Shown here: positions 16,178-27,197 of the stretch, piece after piece
How positions within the stretch are numbered: position 1 is the stretch's first letter
Layout: every line of letters starts with the position of its first letter
NCBI RefSeq assembly: GCF_001691565.1
Contig: NZ_MAYO01000002.1
Coordinates: 64,272-128,271 of the forward strand
DNA length: 64,000 bases
Source: Microbacterium oleivorans
GTDB taxonomy: Bacteria > Actinomycetota > Actinomycetes > Actinomycetales > Microbacteriaceae
Direction of reading: 5' to 3'
Position numbers and translations under genes: made by a program
Notes under the pieces: model-generated
Database searches by the model: none
What the model was told of the DNA's origin: nothing
Seen by the model: only the letters and a program-made list of their open reading frames with translations

Positions 16178-18699
16178 CGGACGCCTCCCGCGCCGGCGCC
16201 GACCACCAGTTGGTTCGCCGACCGGAGTACGCGCGGGTCGGCCAGGGCATCAGCCTCGAGCCGGACGTCGTCGCGGTGGCGAACGACGATCCGTCCGGTC
16301 TCGCCCGGGAGGAGCGTCAGCAGCCCGTCCTCGGGCTGAGCAGAGGGGTGCGCTTTGTCGGCGAGCAGGGTCACGTCGCGGGCGAACCCGGCCGCCGTGA
16401 TGCTGACCTCGGTCCCGCCGGCGACGGCCCGCGTCGAGACGGACAGACCGGGGTCCCCGAGCGTCGAGTCACGCGGCTCGGCGAAGTACCAGACACCGCG
16501 CTCGTCTCCGGCTTCGACGACGAGGACCTCGTCCGCAGCATCGGTCGCGGTCCCGACAACGGCCTCGATCGGAACGGCGAGCGTGCCGCGGGGATCGACC
16601 GTCACGTCGGCGGTGGTCTCGGCGAGCACGTCGCCGCGGAACGTCATCCGCCGCAGCCGCACCGCGGCGCGCCAGGTCTCGTCGGTGTCGTTCCCGAGAA
16701 CTGCGGCGAGGTCCGTGCCGCGCGGCTGGACGGTCAGAACGCGTGGCGCGAAGGCCCTCTTCAGTGCGTGATAGAGCGGCTTCACCCGCTCGGCCCCGTC
16801 GATCGCCGCCCACGACGTCACGGGCCAGCAGTCGTTGAGCTGCCACACGATCGCGCCCATCGTGTGCGGCGCCCACGACCGGAAATGGTCGAGCGCGGCT
16901 CCGACGGCGAGGGCCTGGTTGAGCTGCATCGCCCAGTGCCAGGTCTCCATGTCCGCCGGGACGCGGAAGTGGGGGAGCAACCCGCTCGTCAGCTTCTTGT
17001 TCCCGTCGGTCGCCTTCTGGTGGACGATCATGCCCGGTGACTCCGGCGTCAGCGGGTCGTCGTCGACGGCGCTCGTCAGCGTCGTCCAGGCCGGCGGCGC
17101 CTGCCATCCGAACTCGGCCACGAAACGCGGCGTGTGCTCGCGATAGGTCGCCCAGTCGCGGAAGTTCCACTGCGCCCACAGGTGGACGCTGCCGCGCGTC
17201 TCGTCGTTCGGGTGCGGACCGGTCTGCCGACCGGATGCGGCATCCCATTCCGTCTCCGGGCTGAAGGGACTGCCGGGCGCATACGGCACGTGAGGAGCGA
17301 GCTCCGCGACGAGAGCCGGGAAGAGCTCGTAGTAGTACGTCGCCCCCCAGCTCTTCCCGTCGAGGCTCAGCTTCCAGCCCCATTCCTCGAAGCCCCACAG
17401 GTTCTCGTTGTTGCCGACGAGCTGGACGAGCGAGGCGTGCGGGGCGAGCCGCAGGATGTTCTCGCGTGCTTCGGCCTCGATCTCGGAGCGCAGCGGCTCC
17501 TCCTCGGGATACGCCGCGCAGGCGAACAGGAAGTCCTGCCAGACGAGCAGACCCATCTCGTCGGCGAGCTCGTAGAAGTCGTCGGACTCATACAGCCCAC
17601 CGCCCCAGACGCGGACCAGGTTGATGTTCGCCTCGACGGCCTGTCGCAGGCGGCGCGCGTAGCGATCGCGGTCGACGCGGACAGGTAGCGCGTCGTCGGG
17701 GATCCAGTTGACGCCCTTCACCAGGACGGGGCGCTCGTTCACGTGGAGCTCGTACGGAGTGCCGTCGGCATCCGGTTCGGTGTTCCATCTCACCGTCCGG
17801 AACCCGACGCGACGCGCGGCCCCGTCGATGACGACGCCTTCGCGTTCCAGGATGACCTCGACCGTGTAGAGCGGCTGATCCCCGTGACCGACCGGCCACC
17901 AGCGCTCGACGTCGCCCAAATAGACCTCGACGCGACCCTCGGCGCCCTCGAGTGTCGCCTCCGCAGTGACCTCCGCACTGCCCTCCGCGCCCGGCCCCCG
18001 CACGGTCACGCGGACGGCGGCCGGATGTCCACCGGCATCCGTTCGATCCAGGACGACGTCGACGCAGACCCGCCCGCCGTCGCCCTCCGGCGTCGCCACG
18101 ACGCGAGCCTCGGCGAGGCGCGCCGTCGACCAGGACTCGAGGTGGACGGCTTTCCAGATTCCGCTCGTGTACGTCGCGATGCCCCAGTCCCAGCCGAAGC
18201 TGCAGGCGGACTTGCGGATCGCCTCGTACGGCAGCGGGTAGGGGCGCGGTCGCGCTCCGAGGTCGAGGCTCGCCTGATTCGCGTAGGGGACGGGCGCTCG
18301 GAAGGCCACCTCCAGCTCGTTCGCGCCCTCCCGCAGGAGAGCCGCGACGTCGTACCGGTAGGAGCGGTGCTGGTTCGCGACCTCGCCGATCGCCTCGCCG
18401 TTGAGACGGATCGTCGCCACCGTGTCGAGCCCGTCGAAGACGAGGTCGTGCCGATCGTCGCCGTCGGGCGTCCACGCGAAGGTGGTCCGGTAGGTCCAGT
18501 CCACGAGACCGATCCATGCCAGCAGCGACTCGTTGTCGCCGTGGAATGGGTCGGGGATCAGGCCTTCCGCGAGGAGGTCGACATGGATGCCGCCGGGAAC
18601 GGCGGCGGGGATCGTGAGACCCGCGAGGGGCTCGGGGACCGGTCCGGCAGCGGCGTGGACGGTCCAGTCGGCGTGAAGGGCACGGCGCGTGAGACTCAT
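16174..18699 (-). CDS. Glycoside hydrolase family 2 beta-mannosidase
   Basis: The 841-residue enzyme has the GH2 order: an N-terminal jelly-roll (residues about 10-200), an Ig-like sandwich (205-300), a TIM barrel (about 305-620) and C-terminal sandwiches. The acid/base Glu is in LVGNNENLWGFEEW, and the nucleophile Glu in RFVAEFGWQAPPAW, both as in beta-mannosidases. No signal peptide is present, so it should act on imported oligosaccharides in the cytoplasm. ATG at 18699 is chosen because the upstream esterase stop lies only 5 bases away and homology begins at MSLTRRALHADW. A much longer open frame upstream overlaps the esterase gene and is not coding. Confidence 0.9.
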   Translation of the reverse strand: MSLTRRALHADWTVHAAAGPVPEPLAGLTIPAAVPGGIHVDLLAEGLIPDPFHGDNESLLAWIGLVDWTYRTTFAWTPDGDDRHDLVFDGLDTVATIRLNGEAIGEVANQHRSYRYDVAALLREGANELEVAFRAPVPYANQASLDLGARPRPYPLPYEAIRKSACSFGWDWGIATYTSGIWKAVHLESWSTARLAEARVVATPEGDGGRVCVDVVLDRTDAGGHPAAVRVTVRGPGAEGSAEVTAEATLEGAEGRVEVYLGDVERWWPVGHGDQPLYTVEVILEREGVVIDGAARRVGFRTVRWNTEPDADGTPYELHVNERPVLVKGVNWIPDDALPVRVDRDRYARRLRQAVEANINLVRVWGGGLYESDDFYELADEMGLLVWQDFLFACAAYPEEEPLRSEIEAEARENILRLAPHASLVQLVGNNENLWGFEEWGWKLSLDGKSWGATYYYELFPALVAELAPHVPYAPGSPFSPETEWDAASGRQTGPHPNDETRGSVHLWAQWNFRDWATYREHTPRFVAEFGWQAPPAWTTLTSAVDDDPLTPESPGMIVHQKATDGNKKLTSGLLPHFRVPADMETWHWAMQLNQALAVGAALDHFRSWAPHTMGAIVWQLNDCWPVTSWAAIDGAERVKPLYHALKRAFAPRVLTVQPRGTDLAAVLGNDTDETWRAAVRLRRMTFRGDVLAETTADVTVDPRGTLAVPIEAVVGTATDAADEVLVVEAGDERGVWYFAEPRDSTLGDPGLSVSTRAVAGGTEVSITAAGFARDVTLLADKAHPSAQPEDGLLTLLPGETGRIVVRHRDDVRLEADALADPRVLRSANQLVVGAGAGGVR

Positions 18700-18704
18700 G
18701 GCGT

Positions 18705-19673
18705 TCAGACCCGCGCCGCCAGGAACTGGGCCTGACGCTGCCACTGGTGGGCTTGACCCCCCTCGTGCTCGTTGAACGGGAAGACCTCGATCTCCTTGTC
18801 CGCTCCCGCCCACGCGTTGAACGCCGCGAAGACGGTCGACGGCGGGCAGATGGGATCGAGCAGAGCGACGGAGAACAGGGATGCCGCCTGTGCCCGCGCC
18901 GCGAAGGTCACCCCGTCGAAATACGACAGGGTCTCGAAGACGCGCTCCTCGGCGCCGCGGTGGACCGAGAGGTAGCGGGCGATCTCCTCGTACGGGTCGC
19001 GCCCTGTCATGCCGACGGCGCGCTCGAAGTGACACAGGAACGGCACGTCGGGCATCGACGCGACCAGGTCGTCGCTGAGGGCGGCCGCGGCGATCGCGAT
19101 GCCGCCGCCCTGACTGCCGCCGCAGACGGCGACGCGGGCGGCATCCACCTCGGGGAGGGAGCGCACCGCGTCGATCGCGCGCACCGCGTCGGTGAAGACG
19201 CGACGGTAGTAATACGTCTCGGGGTCGTCGATGCCCCGGGTCATGAACCCGGGGAAGGCGGGACCGGCGCCGTGCGGATCGGGGGTCGCGCCTCCCGAGC
19301 CCCAGGCGCTTCCCTGACCGCGGGTGTCCATGAAGAAGTGCGCGTACCCGGATGCCGCCCACCCCAGACGCTCGAAGGGGAGGCCGCGGCCGCCGCCGTA
19401 CCCGTTGAACTCCACGACGGCCGGCAGCGCGCCGTTCCGCTGAGCCGGGAGGAGCAGCCATCCCTTGACGGGATCGCCCGCGAAGCCGGGGAAGGTCACG
19501 TCGAACGCGTCGATGCCGCGGAGAGGTGTCTCGACGGGGCTGACGACGGGGGCACCGCCCGCCTCTCGCGCACCGGTGACGGTGCTGGTCCAGAAGTCGT
19601 CGAAGTCTGCGGGGACGCGGATCTCGGGACGGTAGTCGCGGAGGTCGGACAGAGGCAGATCGAAGCGCGGCAT
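18705..19673 (-). CDS. Acetylxylan esterase / cephalosporin-C deacetylase family (CE7)
   Basis: The 322-residue alpha/beta hydrolase has the CE7 signature: RGQGSAW near residue 117, nucleophile elbow GGSQGG near 185, the acid in LLDPICPPSTV near 270 and the histidine in NEHEGGQAHQ near 300. CE7 enzymes remove acetyl groups from short xylo- or other oligosaccharides and are cytoplasmic. The gene leads a minus-strand operon with beta-mannosidase and sugar kinase, so it probably deacetylates imported acetylated manno- or xylo-oligosaccharides before hydrolysis. Its promoter must lie in 19674-19787, shared with isocitrate dehydrogenase. Confidence 0.88.
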   Translation of the reverse strand: MPRFDLPLSDLRDYRPEIRVPADFDDFWTSTVTGAREAGGAPVVSPVETPLRGIDAFDVTFPGFAGDPVKGWLLLPAQRNGALPAVVEFNGYGGGRGLPFERLGWAASGYAHFFMDTRGQGSAWGSGGATPDPHGAGPAFPGFMTRGIDDPETYYYRRVFTDAVRAIDAVRSLPEVDAARVAVCGGSQGGGIAIAAAALSDDLVASMPDVPFLCHFERAVGMTGRDPYEEIARYLSVHRGAEERVFETLSYFDGVTFAARAQAASLFSVALLDPICPPSTVFAAFNAWAGADKEIEVFPFNEHEGGQAHQWQRQAQFLAARV

Positions 19674-19711
19674 TGGCTCACACTAGCGGTCGAGGGTCAC
19701 CGCCGGAGATA

Positions 19712-19725
19712 TCTCGATATCGAGA
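19712..19725. promoter_or_regulatory. Perfect 14-bp palindrome, candidate operator
   Basis: TCTCGATATCGAGA is a perfect palindrome in the 114-base divergent gap between the CE7 esterase (minus) and isocitrate dehydrogenase (plus). Its AT-rich centre stands out in GC-rich DNA, and its position suits an operator controlling the glycan-degradation operon, the icd promoter or both. Which regulator binds is unknown; none is encoded next to it. Confidence 0.5.
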
Positions 19726-19751
19726 GAAACCGGGGTGGTGCGATACGCTGA

Positions 19752-22004
<2,253 letters not shown>

Positions 22005-22012
22005 TCCGACAG

Positions 22013-22051
22013 ACGGATGCCCCGGCCGCGAGAGCGGGCCGGGGCATCCGT
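22013..22051 (+). terminator. Strong hairpin terminator after icd
   Basis: A perfect 15-bp stem (22013-22027 with 22037-22051) with a nine-base loop starts 8 bases after the icd stop. The arms are ACGGATGCC-type on the left and GGCATCCGT on the right, as at 14061-14099. It lies between convergent genes, so it may serve both. There is no T tract. Confidence 0.72.
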
Positions 22052-22065
22052 GCGTTCGGGGTCGG

Positions 22066-22518
22066 TCAGAGACGGATCTGCGCGACGACCTCGCCGTACT
22101 CGGTCTCGTCGACGGGAGTGAAGCCGACGCGGCGGAAGAACGCGTCCGGGCCGCCCTCGCCGGCTTCGTAGATCACGTTGACGTGATCGAAGCCGCGGGC
22201 GCGCGCCTCGTCGACGAGCTGGTCGACGGCGTAGCGGCCGATGCCGCGGCCCTGGTCGTCGGCATCCACATTGATCCGCCACAGCACCGAGCGGAAGTGC
22301 TCGTGCGGGGCGTCGTCGTCGAAGCCGGCGCTCACGAAGCCGACGACCTCGTCGCCGTCGAGGATGACCCGCTGCCACGACGTGGCAGGGTCGACGACGG
22401 TCGCTGCAATCGCGTAACTCTCCGGTGCGATGAAGCGTTCCTGGCCCGGCTTGAGCGAGAGGGTGTTCACGGCGACGATCGTCGACGCCGACAGTTCTTC
22501 CACGCGGAGGTCAGCCAT
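22066..22518 (-). CDS. GNAT-family N-acetyltransferase
   Basis: The 150-residue protein is a single GNAT domain. The acetyl-CoA binding motif A is NVDADDQGRGIGRYAVDQLV (Q/R-x-x-G-x-G), preceded by the beta-4 strand VLWRI and followed by the typical FFRRVGFTPVDETEYGEV end. The N-terminal AIAATVVDPATSWQRVIL resembles SpeG/spermidine or Phe/aminoglycoside-acetyltransferase relatives, but the acceptor cannot be predicted. ATG at 22518 is chosen; a GTG two codons upstream is possible. It stands alone, convergent with icd. Confidence 0.82.
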   Translation of the reverse strand: MADLRVEELSASTIVAVNTLSLKPGQERFIAPESYAIAATVVDPATSWQRVILDGDEVVGFVSAGFDDDAPHEHFRSVLWRINVDADDQGRGIGRYAVDQLVDEARARGFDHVNVIYEAGEGGPDAFFRRVGFTPVDETEYGEVVAQIRL

Positions 22519-22581
22519 GAGCACAGGCTAACCGTGATCGGTGTCCCGCGCACAGGACGGATTCCGAGGAGCCGGAATGTG

Positions 22582-24006
22582 TCAGGCGTGGATCCAGACG
22601 TCGCCGCCGTCGGGCATCCAGTCGTACAGCTTCTTCGCGAGAGCGGGCGGCATGTTCACGCAGCCGGCGCTCATCTGCTGTCCGAAGTTGTTGTGCCAGT
22701 AGGCGCCGTGGAAGGCCTGGTTGCCGTTGAAATACATGACCCAGGGAACGTCGGGCTGCGTGTACTTCGATCCGGTGTCGCGCGAGGTGCCCTTCATGTC
22801 CTGCAGGGGAGTGCGCCAGCCGATGGAGTAGTGGCCCTGATAGGTGATCGCGCCGTCCCGACCGCTCGAGATGAGCCACGTGTCGACGACCTTGCCGTTC
22901 TCCTTCAGGTAGAGGCGCTGTGCTCCCAGATCGACCTCTGCGAGCCGGACCGTGCTGACGGTGCCTCGAGGAGTGACGTCGGCTGCCAGGTCGTACGAGG
23001 CGTCACCGCCGGCGAGCTGCTCGGCGAACTCGCGAGCCACACCGGACGTGTCACCCAGCACGCGGCCGTCCTGCCCCTCGACCAGAGTGGTAAGCACCGT
23101 CCCCGCTTCGTTCACGAGGACGGATGCGTCGACGGGGTCCTGATCGACCTGGTCGGGGAGCCCGTCGACAGCGGTCTGGATCGCGGCGGCATCCACCGTG
23201 AAGGAGAACGTGCCGGACTCGTCCGCTGCCACAGTCAGCCACGATGCGAGCGTGTCGGCCGACACCGGGACGGCCCGATCGTCGCCCACATAGAAGCCCG
23301 CGTCGGCGATCATGTCGTTGAGGCTCGCCGCCGTCGCCTCGGCCGCGACCGTCGTGACGACGGAGGCCACGGGTTCGGGCGTCGGATCCACGGTCGCTGT
23401 CGCAGCTCCGGAGCTGAGCGCGGACTCGAGGGCGCGGCGCACCGCGTCGAGCGAGACGCCGGTCCCATCGACAGCGGGAGTGACCGTGTAGGCGCCGTTC
23501 TGGAATGCCACGGCCGCGGGTGTCGGATCGGCGTAGGCGTCGGGCAGCGCGGCGCGCAACGCGTTCGTCGCGCGTTCGGGGTCGAGGCTCACCTCGGGGG
23601 CGCCGTACTCGGCGAACCAGGCGCCGACGTTCCACATCGGGCTGCCGGCGAACGCGGCGTCCGCCAGAGCCGACGCGTTCACGGACGCACCGAGGTCGGC
23701 GGCCGAGACGGTGGGACCGCCGTCGCCGAGGGAGACCTCGATGGCGGAGAGGCGGGATGAGATCGAGTCGGCTGCCGAACCGGAGGTCTGGCCACCCACC
23801 GGCACGCCGGCAGCGGTCGTGCCGGGTGCGATCAAGACGAGCGAGCAGACGGTCGTCGCAGCCACGACGGCGGCGACGGGGACGCCGATCTTCAGCCAGA
23901 GACGTCGAGGTTTCGGAGCGGGAGCGGCGGGCGCCCAGCGCACGTCGACGGACGCGTCGGAAGCGACGGTGTCGCCCGCGTCCTGGCGTGTGATGATCTC
24001 GGACAT
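22582..24006 (-). CDS. Membrane-anchored L,D-transpeptidase with PG-binding repeats
   Basis: The 474-residue protein has a cytoplasmic tail of about 35 residues and one transmembrane segment (about 38-60: IGVPVAAVVAATTVCSLVLI). A long extracellular region (70-330) contains two putative PG_binding_4 modules, and a C-terminal YkuD catalytic domain spans about 350-470. The catalytic motif is HGAYWHNNFGQQMSAGCVNM, with the active cysteine in SAGCVNM. Such enzymes make 3-3 cross-links in peptidoglycan or attach proteins and are insensitive to most penicillins. The start is the ATG at 24006. There are 110 bases of GC-rich leader upstream without a clear promoter. Confidence 0.9.
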   Translation of the reverse strand: MSEIITRQDAGDTVASDASVDVRWAPAAPAPKPRRLWLKIGVPVAAVVAATTVCSLVLIAPGTTAAGVPVGGQTSGSAADSISSRLSAIEVSLGDGGPTVSAADLGASVNASALADAAFAGSPMWNVGAWFAEYGAPEVSLDPERATNALRAALPDAYADPTPAAVAFQNGAYTVTPAVDGTGVSLDAVRRALESALSSGAATATVDPTPEPVASVVTTVAAEATAASLNDMIADAGFYVGDDRAVPVSADTLASWLTVAADESGTFSFTVDAAAIQTAVDGLPDQVDQDPVDASVLVNEAGTVLTTLVEGQDGRVLGDTSGVAREFAEQLAGGDASYDLAADVTPRGTVSTVRLAEVDLGAQRLYLKENGKVVDTWLISSGRDGAITYQGHYSIGWRTPLQDMKGTSRDTGSKYTQPDVPWVMYFNGNQAFHGAYWHNNFGQQMSAGCVNMPPALAKKLYDWMPDGGDVWIHA

Positions 24007-24117
24007 CGATCTCCCCCGAGCTGCTGCCCGGCGTTCCGGTCGCCGCGGGGATCCGCGGTCCGTCGCCAGGGCGAATGTCGCTTCACGAAAGGGTACGCGA
24101 CCAGGGTTGTGCGCGGC

Positions 24118-24546
24118 TCATCCCGCGCACAGATCGTGATATTCCGAGACTCCCGAGCGGATGCGGTCGGTCGCCTCGCTGAGGCCGGTGACGCCGTCCA
24201 CGTCTCCGTCGGCGGCGGCCGAGGTCGCGTCGGCGAGGACGTCGAATCCTGCCGCCAGGTCGGCGACGACCGCACCGACCCTGTCGTTGTCGATCGAGCG
24301 AGTCAGCTTCTCCAACTGGTCGCGCGCGCCGGCGGTGGCCGTCGCGGCGGCAGTCGGATCGGCGGCATCCGCTTCGGTGAAAACCGCCATCGCGTTCCCC
24401 ACGGTGTCTGCGACTGCCGTGCACGCGGAGGCGACGGTCTGCTTCTCGCGGTGAGGGGATTCGGGGGCGCACGCCGCGCCGAACGCGACGACGGAACCGG
24501 CGGCGAGCAGCGCGCCGATGATGCGGGCGAAGCGGGATGCGGGCAC
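24118..24546 (-). CDS. Small predicted lipoprotein
   Basis: The 142-residue product has a lipoprotein signal: basic start (PASRFAR), hydrophobic core (IIGALLAAGSVVAFG) and lipobox AAC near residue 26, followed by acidic and Ala/Asp/Thr-rich sequence. GTG at 24546 is chosen because GAGGAGG lies 7 bases upstream and the signal peptide begins there. The mature part is helical, with a Cys near each end (ACTAVADTVG and HDLCAG), perhaps forming a disulfide. No known domain is recognised. It lies immediately downstream of the L,D-transpeptidase start region on the same strand but upstream in transcription, so the two could share one transcript. Confidence 0.65.
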   Translation of the reverse strand: MPASRFARIIGALLAAGSVVAFGAACAPESPHREKQTVASACTAVADTVGNAMAVFTEADAADPTAAATATAGARDQLEKLTRSIDNDRVGAVVADLAAGFDVLADATSAAADGDVDGVTGLSEATDRIRSGVSEYHDLCAG

Positions 24547-24666
24547 GTCAGGTCCTCCTCGGGTCGGGGCCGTTCGAGCCTGCCACGGCTTCGCTGGAGG
24601 AACAGTGCACCCGCGCGCCCGGCACGGCGGATGACAGCGCCGGACCCCCGGGCATATCGTGTGCCC

Positions 24667-25284
24667 ATGCAACGCACAACGGTGTGGTCGTGGCTGCTGG
24701 GTGGGTTCCTGCTTCTCGGGCAGGGCGTCCTCGGGGTGCTCGCCGCGCTCGCGGCGGGTTCGGGGAACGCGGCGGCCGTGCCCTATGAGCTGGGCGCCGG
24801 CGTGCTCACCGCCGCCGCCTGCATCGTCTATGCGTTCGGGCTGCGACCGTCGGAGAGCGTCGTCGCGCGCCGACCAGCCGGGATGATCGTGCTGCTCGCT
24901 CTGGGGGCGTTCGTCCTCGTGCGTGCGGTCTGGTGGGCGGGGCCGACGGGGTACGCCGCCGGCGCCGAGTCGACGGCCGCGCTGGGAGCGATCGTCTCCT
25001 ACGTCCTCGCGATCGGCGGCGCGATCGCGATCCTGCGCATCGGCGTCATCCCTCGCCCGTGGAGCTGGATCCCGCTCGCAGCGATCACCCTCGGGCTCGG
25101 GCTCGCCGTCGTGTTCGCGGCCGTCACCGTCGTGGCGCCCGGAATCGGCGGCCCGGTCGGCGTCCTCCCGGCGACGATCCCCGCCGTCGTCGGCATCGTG
25201 TCGATGGTGCTCGCGGTCACGACGCGACCGTCTGCGGACCGCTCATCGCGGACGCCCTCGCGCGCGGCCGTGCGTCACGGCTGA
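24667..25284 (+). CDS. Six-helix integral membrane protein, unknown function
   Basis: The 205-residue protein has six hydrophobic segments (about residues 8-30, 42-60, 72-93, 103-125, 132-157 and 160-183) with very short loops and an Arg/Ser-rich tail. No transporter signature or catalytic residue is visible. It is transcribed divergently from the lipoprotein gene. Its last 10 bases overlap the end of the convergent FAD-dehydrogenase gene. ATG at 24667 is chosen because the membrane segments start right after it. Confidence 0.6.
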   Translation: MQRTTVWSWLLGGFLLLGQGVLGVLAALAAGSGNAAAVPYELGAGVLTAAACIVYAFGLRPSESVVARRPAGMIVLLALGAFVLVRAVWWAGPTGYAAGAESTAALGAIVSYVLAIGGAIAILRIGVIPRPWSWIPLAAITLGLGLAVVFAAVTVVAPGIGGPVGVLPATIPAVVGIVSMVLAVTTRPSADRSSRTPSRAAVRHG

Positions 25285-26642
25285 CCCGCGAACACCTTGC
25301 CCGGGTTGAGGATGCCGGCCGGATCGAAGACCGACTTGATCCCGCGCTGCAGCGACCACTGATCCTCACCCAGCTCGTCGGCGAGCCAGCGGCTCTTGAG
25401 GACGCCGATGCCATGCTCTCCCGTGAGAGTGCCGCCGAGGGCGATGGCGGCGCGGAACAGCGCATCCGCCGCCTGCCACACGCGTTCCGGGACCTCGTCC
25501 CCGTCGAAGATGAAGTTGGGATGGAGGTTGCCGTCGCCCGCGTGGCAGACGGTCGGGATCGTCAGGTCGAACTCCGTCTCGATGCGGGCGATCTCGTCGA
25601 ACATCGCGGGGAGGGCGCTGCGCGGGACCGAGACGTCCTCTATGAGAGCCGTGCCGAGGCTCTCCATCGCCGGATGCATCGCGCGCCGGACGGCCCAGAG
25701 CTGCGCGGCCTCGTCGTCGTCGGCGGCGAGGCGGACCGCGCCGCCGACCGCTGACAGGACGTCGGCGATCGCGGCCTGCTCCGCGGCGGCGGCCACGCCG
25801 TCGGTCTGCACCGTCAGCTGGGTCGCGCCGGGCGTGGGGGAGGGGAGGCCCAGCAGTGCGTGCGCAGCAGCCAGACTCACGGCATCCATCAGCTCCATGA
25901 TCGCGGGCTGCGCACCGGAAGCGGTCACGGCCGCAGCCCCCGCGGCGGCCGTGCGCACGTCGGGGAACTGCGCCGTCAGTGTGCGGGTCTCGCCGGGGAC
26001 GAGTCTGCGGAGCTTGAGGGTCGCCCCGACGACGACGCCGAGTGTTCCTTCCGACCCGATCATGAGTGCCGTGAGGTCGTACCCCGTCACGCCCTTCACG
26101 CTGCGGTGGCCGGTGGAGATGAGGCGGCCGTCGGCGAGGACGACATCGAGGGCGAGGACCGCGTCGCGGACGACCCCGTACTTCGCGCACAGCAGCCCGC
26201 CCGCACCGGTCGCGATGTTGCCCCCGACGGTCGATATCTCGCGGCTCGCGGGGTCGGGTGCCCACCACAGGCCGTACGGGGCGAGAGCGCGCCCCAGATC
26301 CGCGTTGAGGATGCCGGGTTCCACCACCGCCAGCAGGTCATCGGGCCGAACCTCCAGGACTCGGCCCATGTCGCGCACCGACAGGGCGATCTCCCCGGCG
26401 CCGGTGTTCGCGCCGCCGGCGAGGCCGGTGCCCGCGCCGCGGGTCACGACCGGCGTGCCGGTCGCGGTGGCGATCCGCATCGTCGCCTGGACGTCCGATA
26501 CGGATGCCGCGCGCACGACCGCGAGCGGCCGCCCCGCCGCGCGGTGGCCGGACTTGTCCGCCCGGGCCGCCTCGAGGGCCGGTTCCGAGGTGTCGACGCG
26601 CGCGCCGAGCGCGTCGCGAAGGAGGGCGGCGACGTCGGTCAC
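25275..26642 (-). CDS. FAD-linked hydroxyacid dehydrogenase (GlcD/D-lactate dehydrogenase-like)
   Basis: The 455-residue protein has a PCMH-type FAD-binding domain (about residues 35-215) with VVTRGAGTGLAGGAN near residue 62, STVGGNIATGAGGLLCAKYG near 130 and VKGVTGYDLTALMIGSEGTL near 180. The C-terminal cap domain has the metal and substrate residues in CHAGDGNLHPN and TGEHGIGVLKSRWL. This is the family of D-lactate, D-2-hydroxyglutarate and glycolate (GlcD) dehydrogenases, which pass electrons to quinone or another acceptor. GTG at 26642 overlaps the stop of the upstream membrane-protein gene (GTGA). The substrate is not determined by the sequence. Confidence 0.88.
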   Translation of the reverse strand: MTDVAALLRDALGARVDTSEPALEAARADKSGHRAAGRPLAVVRAASVSDVQATMRIATATGTPVVTRGAGTGLAGGANTGAGEIALSVRDMGRVLEVRPDDLLAVVEPGILNADLGRALAPYGLWWAPDPASREISTVGGNIATGAGGLLCAKYGVVRDAVLALDVVLADGRLISTGHRSVKGVTGYDLTALMIGSEGTLGVVVGATLKLRRLVPGETRTLTAQFPDVRTAAAGAAAVTASGAQPAIMELMDAVSLAAAHALLGLPSPTPGATQLTVQTDGVAAAAEQAAIADVLSAVGGAVRLAADDDEAAQLWAVRRAMHPAMESLGTALIEDVSVPRSALPAMFDEIARIETEFDLTIPTVCHAGDGNLHPNFIFDGDEVPERVWQAADALFRAAIALGGTLTGEHGIGVLKSRWLADELGEDQWSLQRGIKSVFDPAGILNPGKVFAGQP

Positions 26643-27082
26643 GACAGGCGGCGGCGCCCCGCGAGAACCCCGACCGTGACGGCGACCACGGCGAAGCCGA
26701 GGCCGATCCACGCCTGACCCGCGCTCCACCAGGCGATCGTCGCCGACAGGTAGATGAGCAGTTCGACGAGGCCGCGCACGAACGGGTGCACGCGGACGAC
26801 GGCCCGCGGCGAGGCGAACAGCCCCCAGACGATCAGCGTCGCCAGCGGTGCGGCGATGCCGAAGACGATGTTCCAGGGGAACTCCCACGCCGTGAAGCCC
26901 CAGATCGCGAGCGACGCGACCGCGAACAGAGTGCACAGGAAGCTGAGGAGGTCGAGGGCCGACAGTCGCTCGGGCGCAGACGCCTGGGGCGCGGAGGCTC
27001 CGGGTGCGGAGGCGACGGATGCGGCGGCAGCGGGTGCGGGCTCCGCGGGTCGCTCGGGCCGGACGTGGGGGAGCTCGGACAT
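26639..27082 (-). CDS. DUF2568 (YrdB-like) membrane protein
   Basis: The 147-residue protein has a Pro/Ala-rich N-terminal tail of about 38 residues and then four transmembrane segments. The blocks GIAAPLATLIVWGLFASP and VRGLVELLIYLSATIAWW match the DUF2568/YrdB pattern. The function of this family is unknown. It overlaps the dehydrogenase start by 4 bases, so the two genes form one operon. The promoter should lie in the 115-base divergent gap shared with the ROK repressor. Confidence 0.72.
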   Translation of the reverse strand: MSELPHVRPERPAEPAPAAAASVASAPGASAPQASAPERLSALDLLSFLCTLFAVASLAIWGFTAWEFPWNIVFGIAAPLATLIVWGLFASPRAVVRVHPFVRGLVELLIYLSATIAWWSAGQAWIGLGFAVVAVTVGVLAGRRRLS

Positions 27083-27161
27083 ACCTGGATTCTACGGCGG
27101 GCGCGGCGACGCCCGGAGTGTAACGAGTTTGTTAAGACTGCTTGCAAAATGGTCGGACCCC

Positions 27162-27191
27162 TTGCAATGAGGCTATTCGTAAGGCTTACTA
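27162..27191 (+). promoter_or_regulatory. Candidate promoter of the ROK repressor, possibly leaderless
   Basis: TTGCAA (27162-27167) and TTACTA (27186-27191) are 18 bases apart, which would place the transcription start at or beside the ATG at 27198. The proposed operator at 27179-27193 overlaps the -10 hexamer, as expected for autorepression. The region 27120-27195 is clearly more AT-rich than its surroundings. A second TTGCAA lies at 27142-27147. Confidence 0.4.
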
Positions 27192-27193
27192 AC
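27179..27193. promoter_or_regulatory. Candidate ROK operator, copy 1
   Basis: GTAAGGCTTACTAAC lies 4 bases upstream of the ROK repressor ATG. It matches GTAAGGTGTCCTAAC at 35345-35359 at 12 of 15 positions, giving a pseudo-palindromic consensus of the form GTWAGG-N3-MCTWAC. Known ROK-family repressors bind GTTAG/CTAAC-type palindromes, so this is a plausible autoregulatory site. Confidence 0.6.
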
Positions 27194-27197
27194 AAAC

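Noticed and set aside
18700..19461. N-terminal extension of the beta-mannosidase frame
   Set aside because: It overlaps the CE7 esterase gene almost entirely and encodes arginine-rich sequence; GH2 homology begins at the ATG at 18699.
22547..22580. Small dyad ATTCCG/CGGAAT between the acetyltransferase and L,D-transpeptidase genes
   Set aside because: Only six pairs and no conserved features; could be chance.
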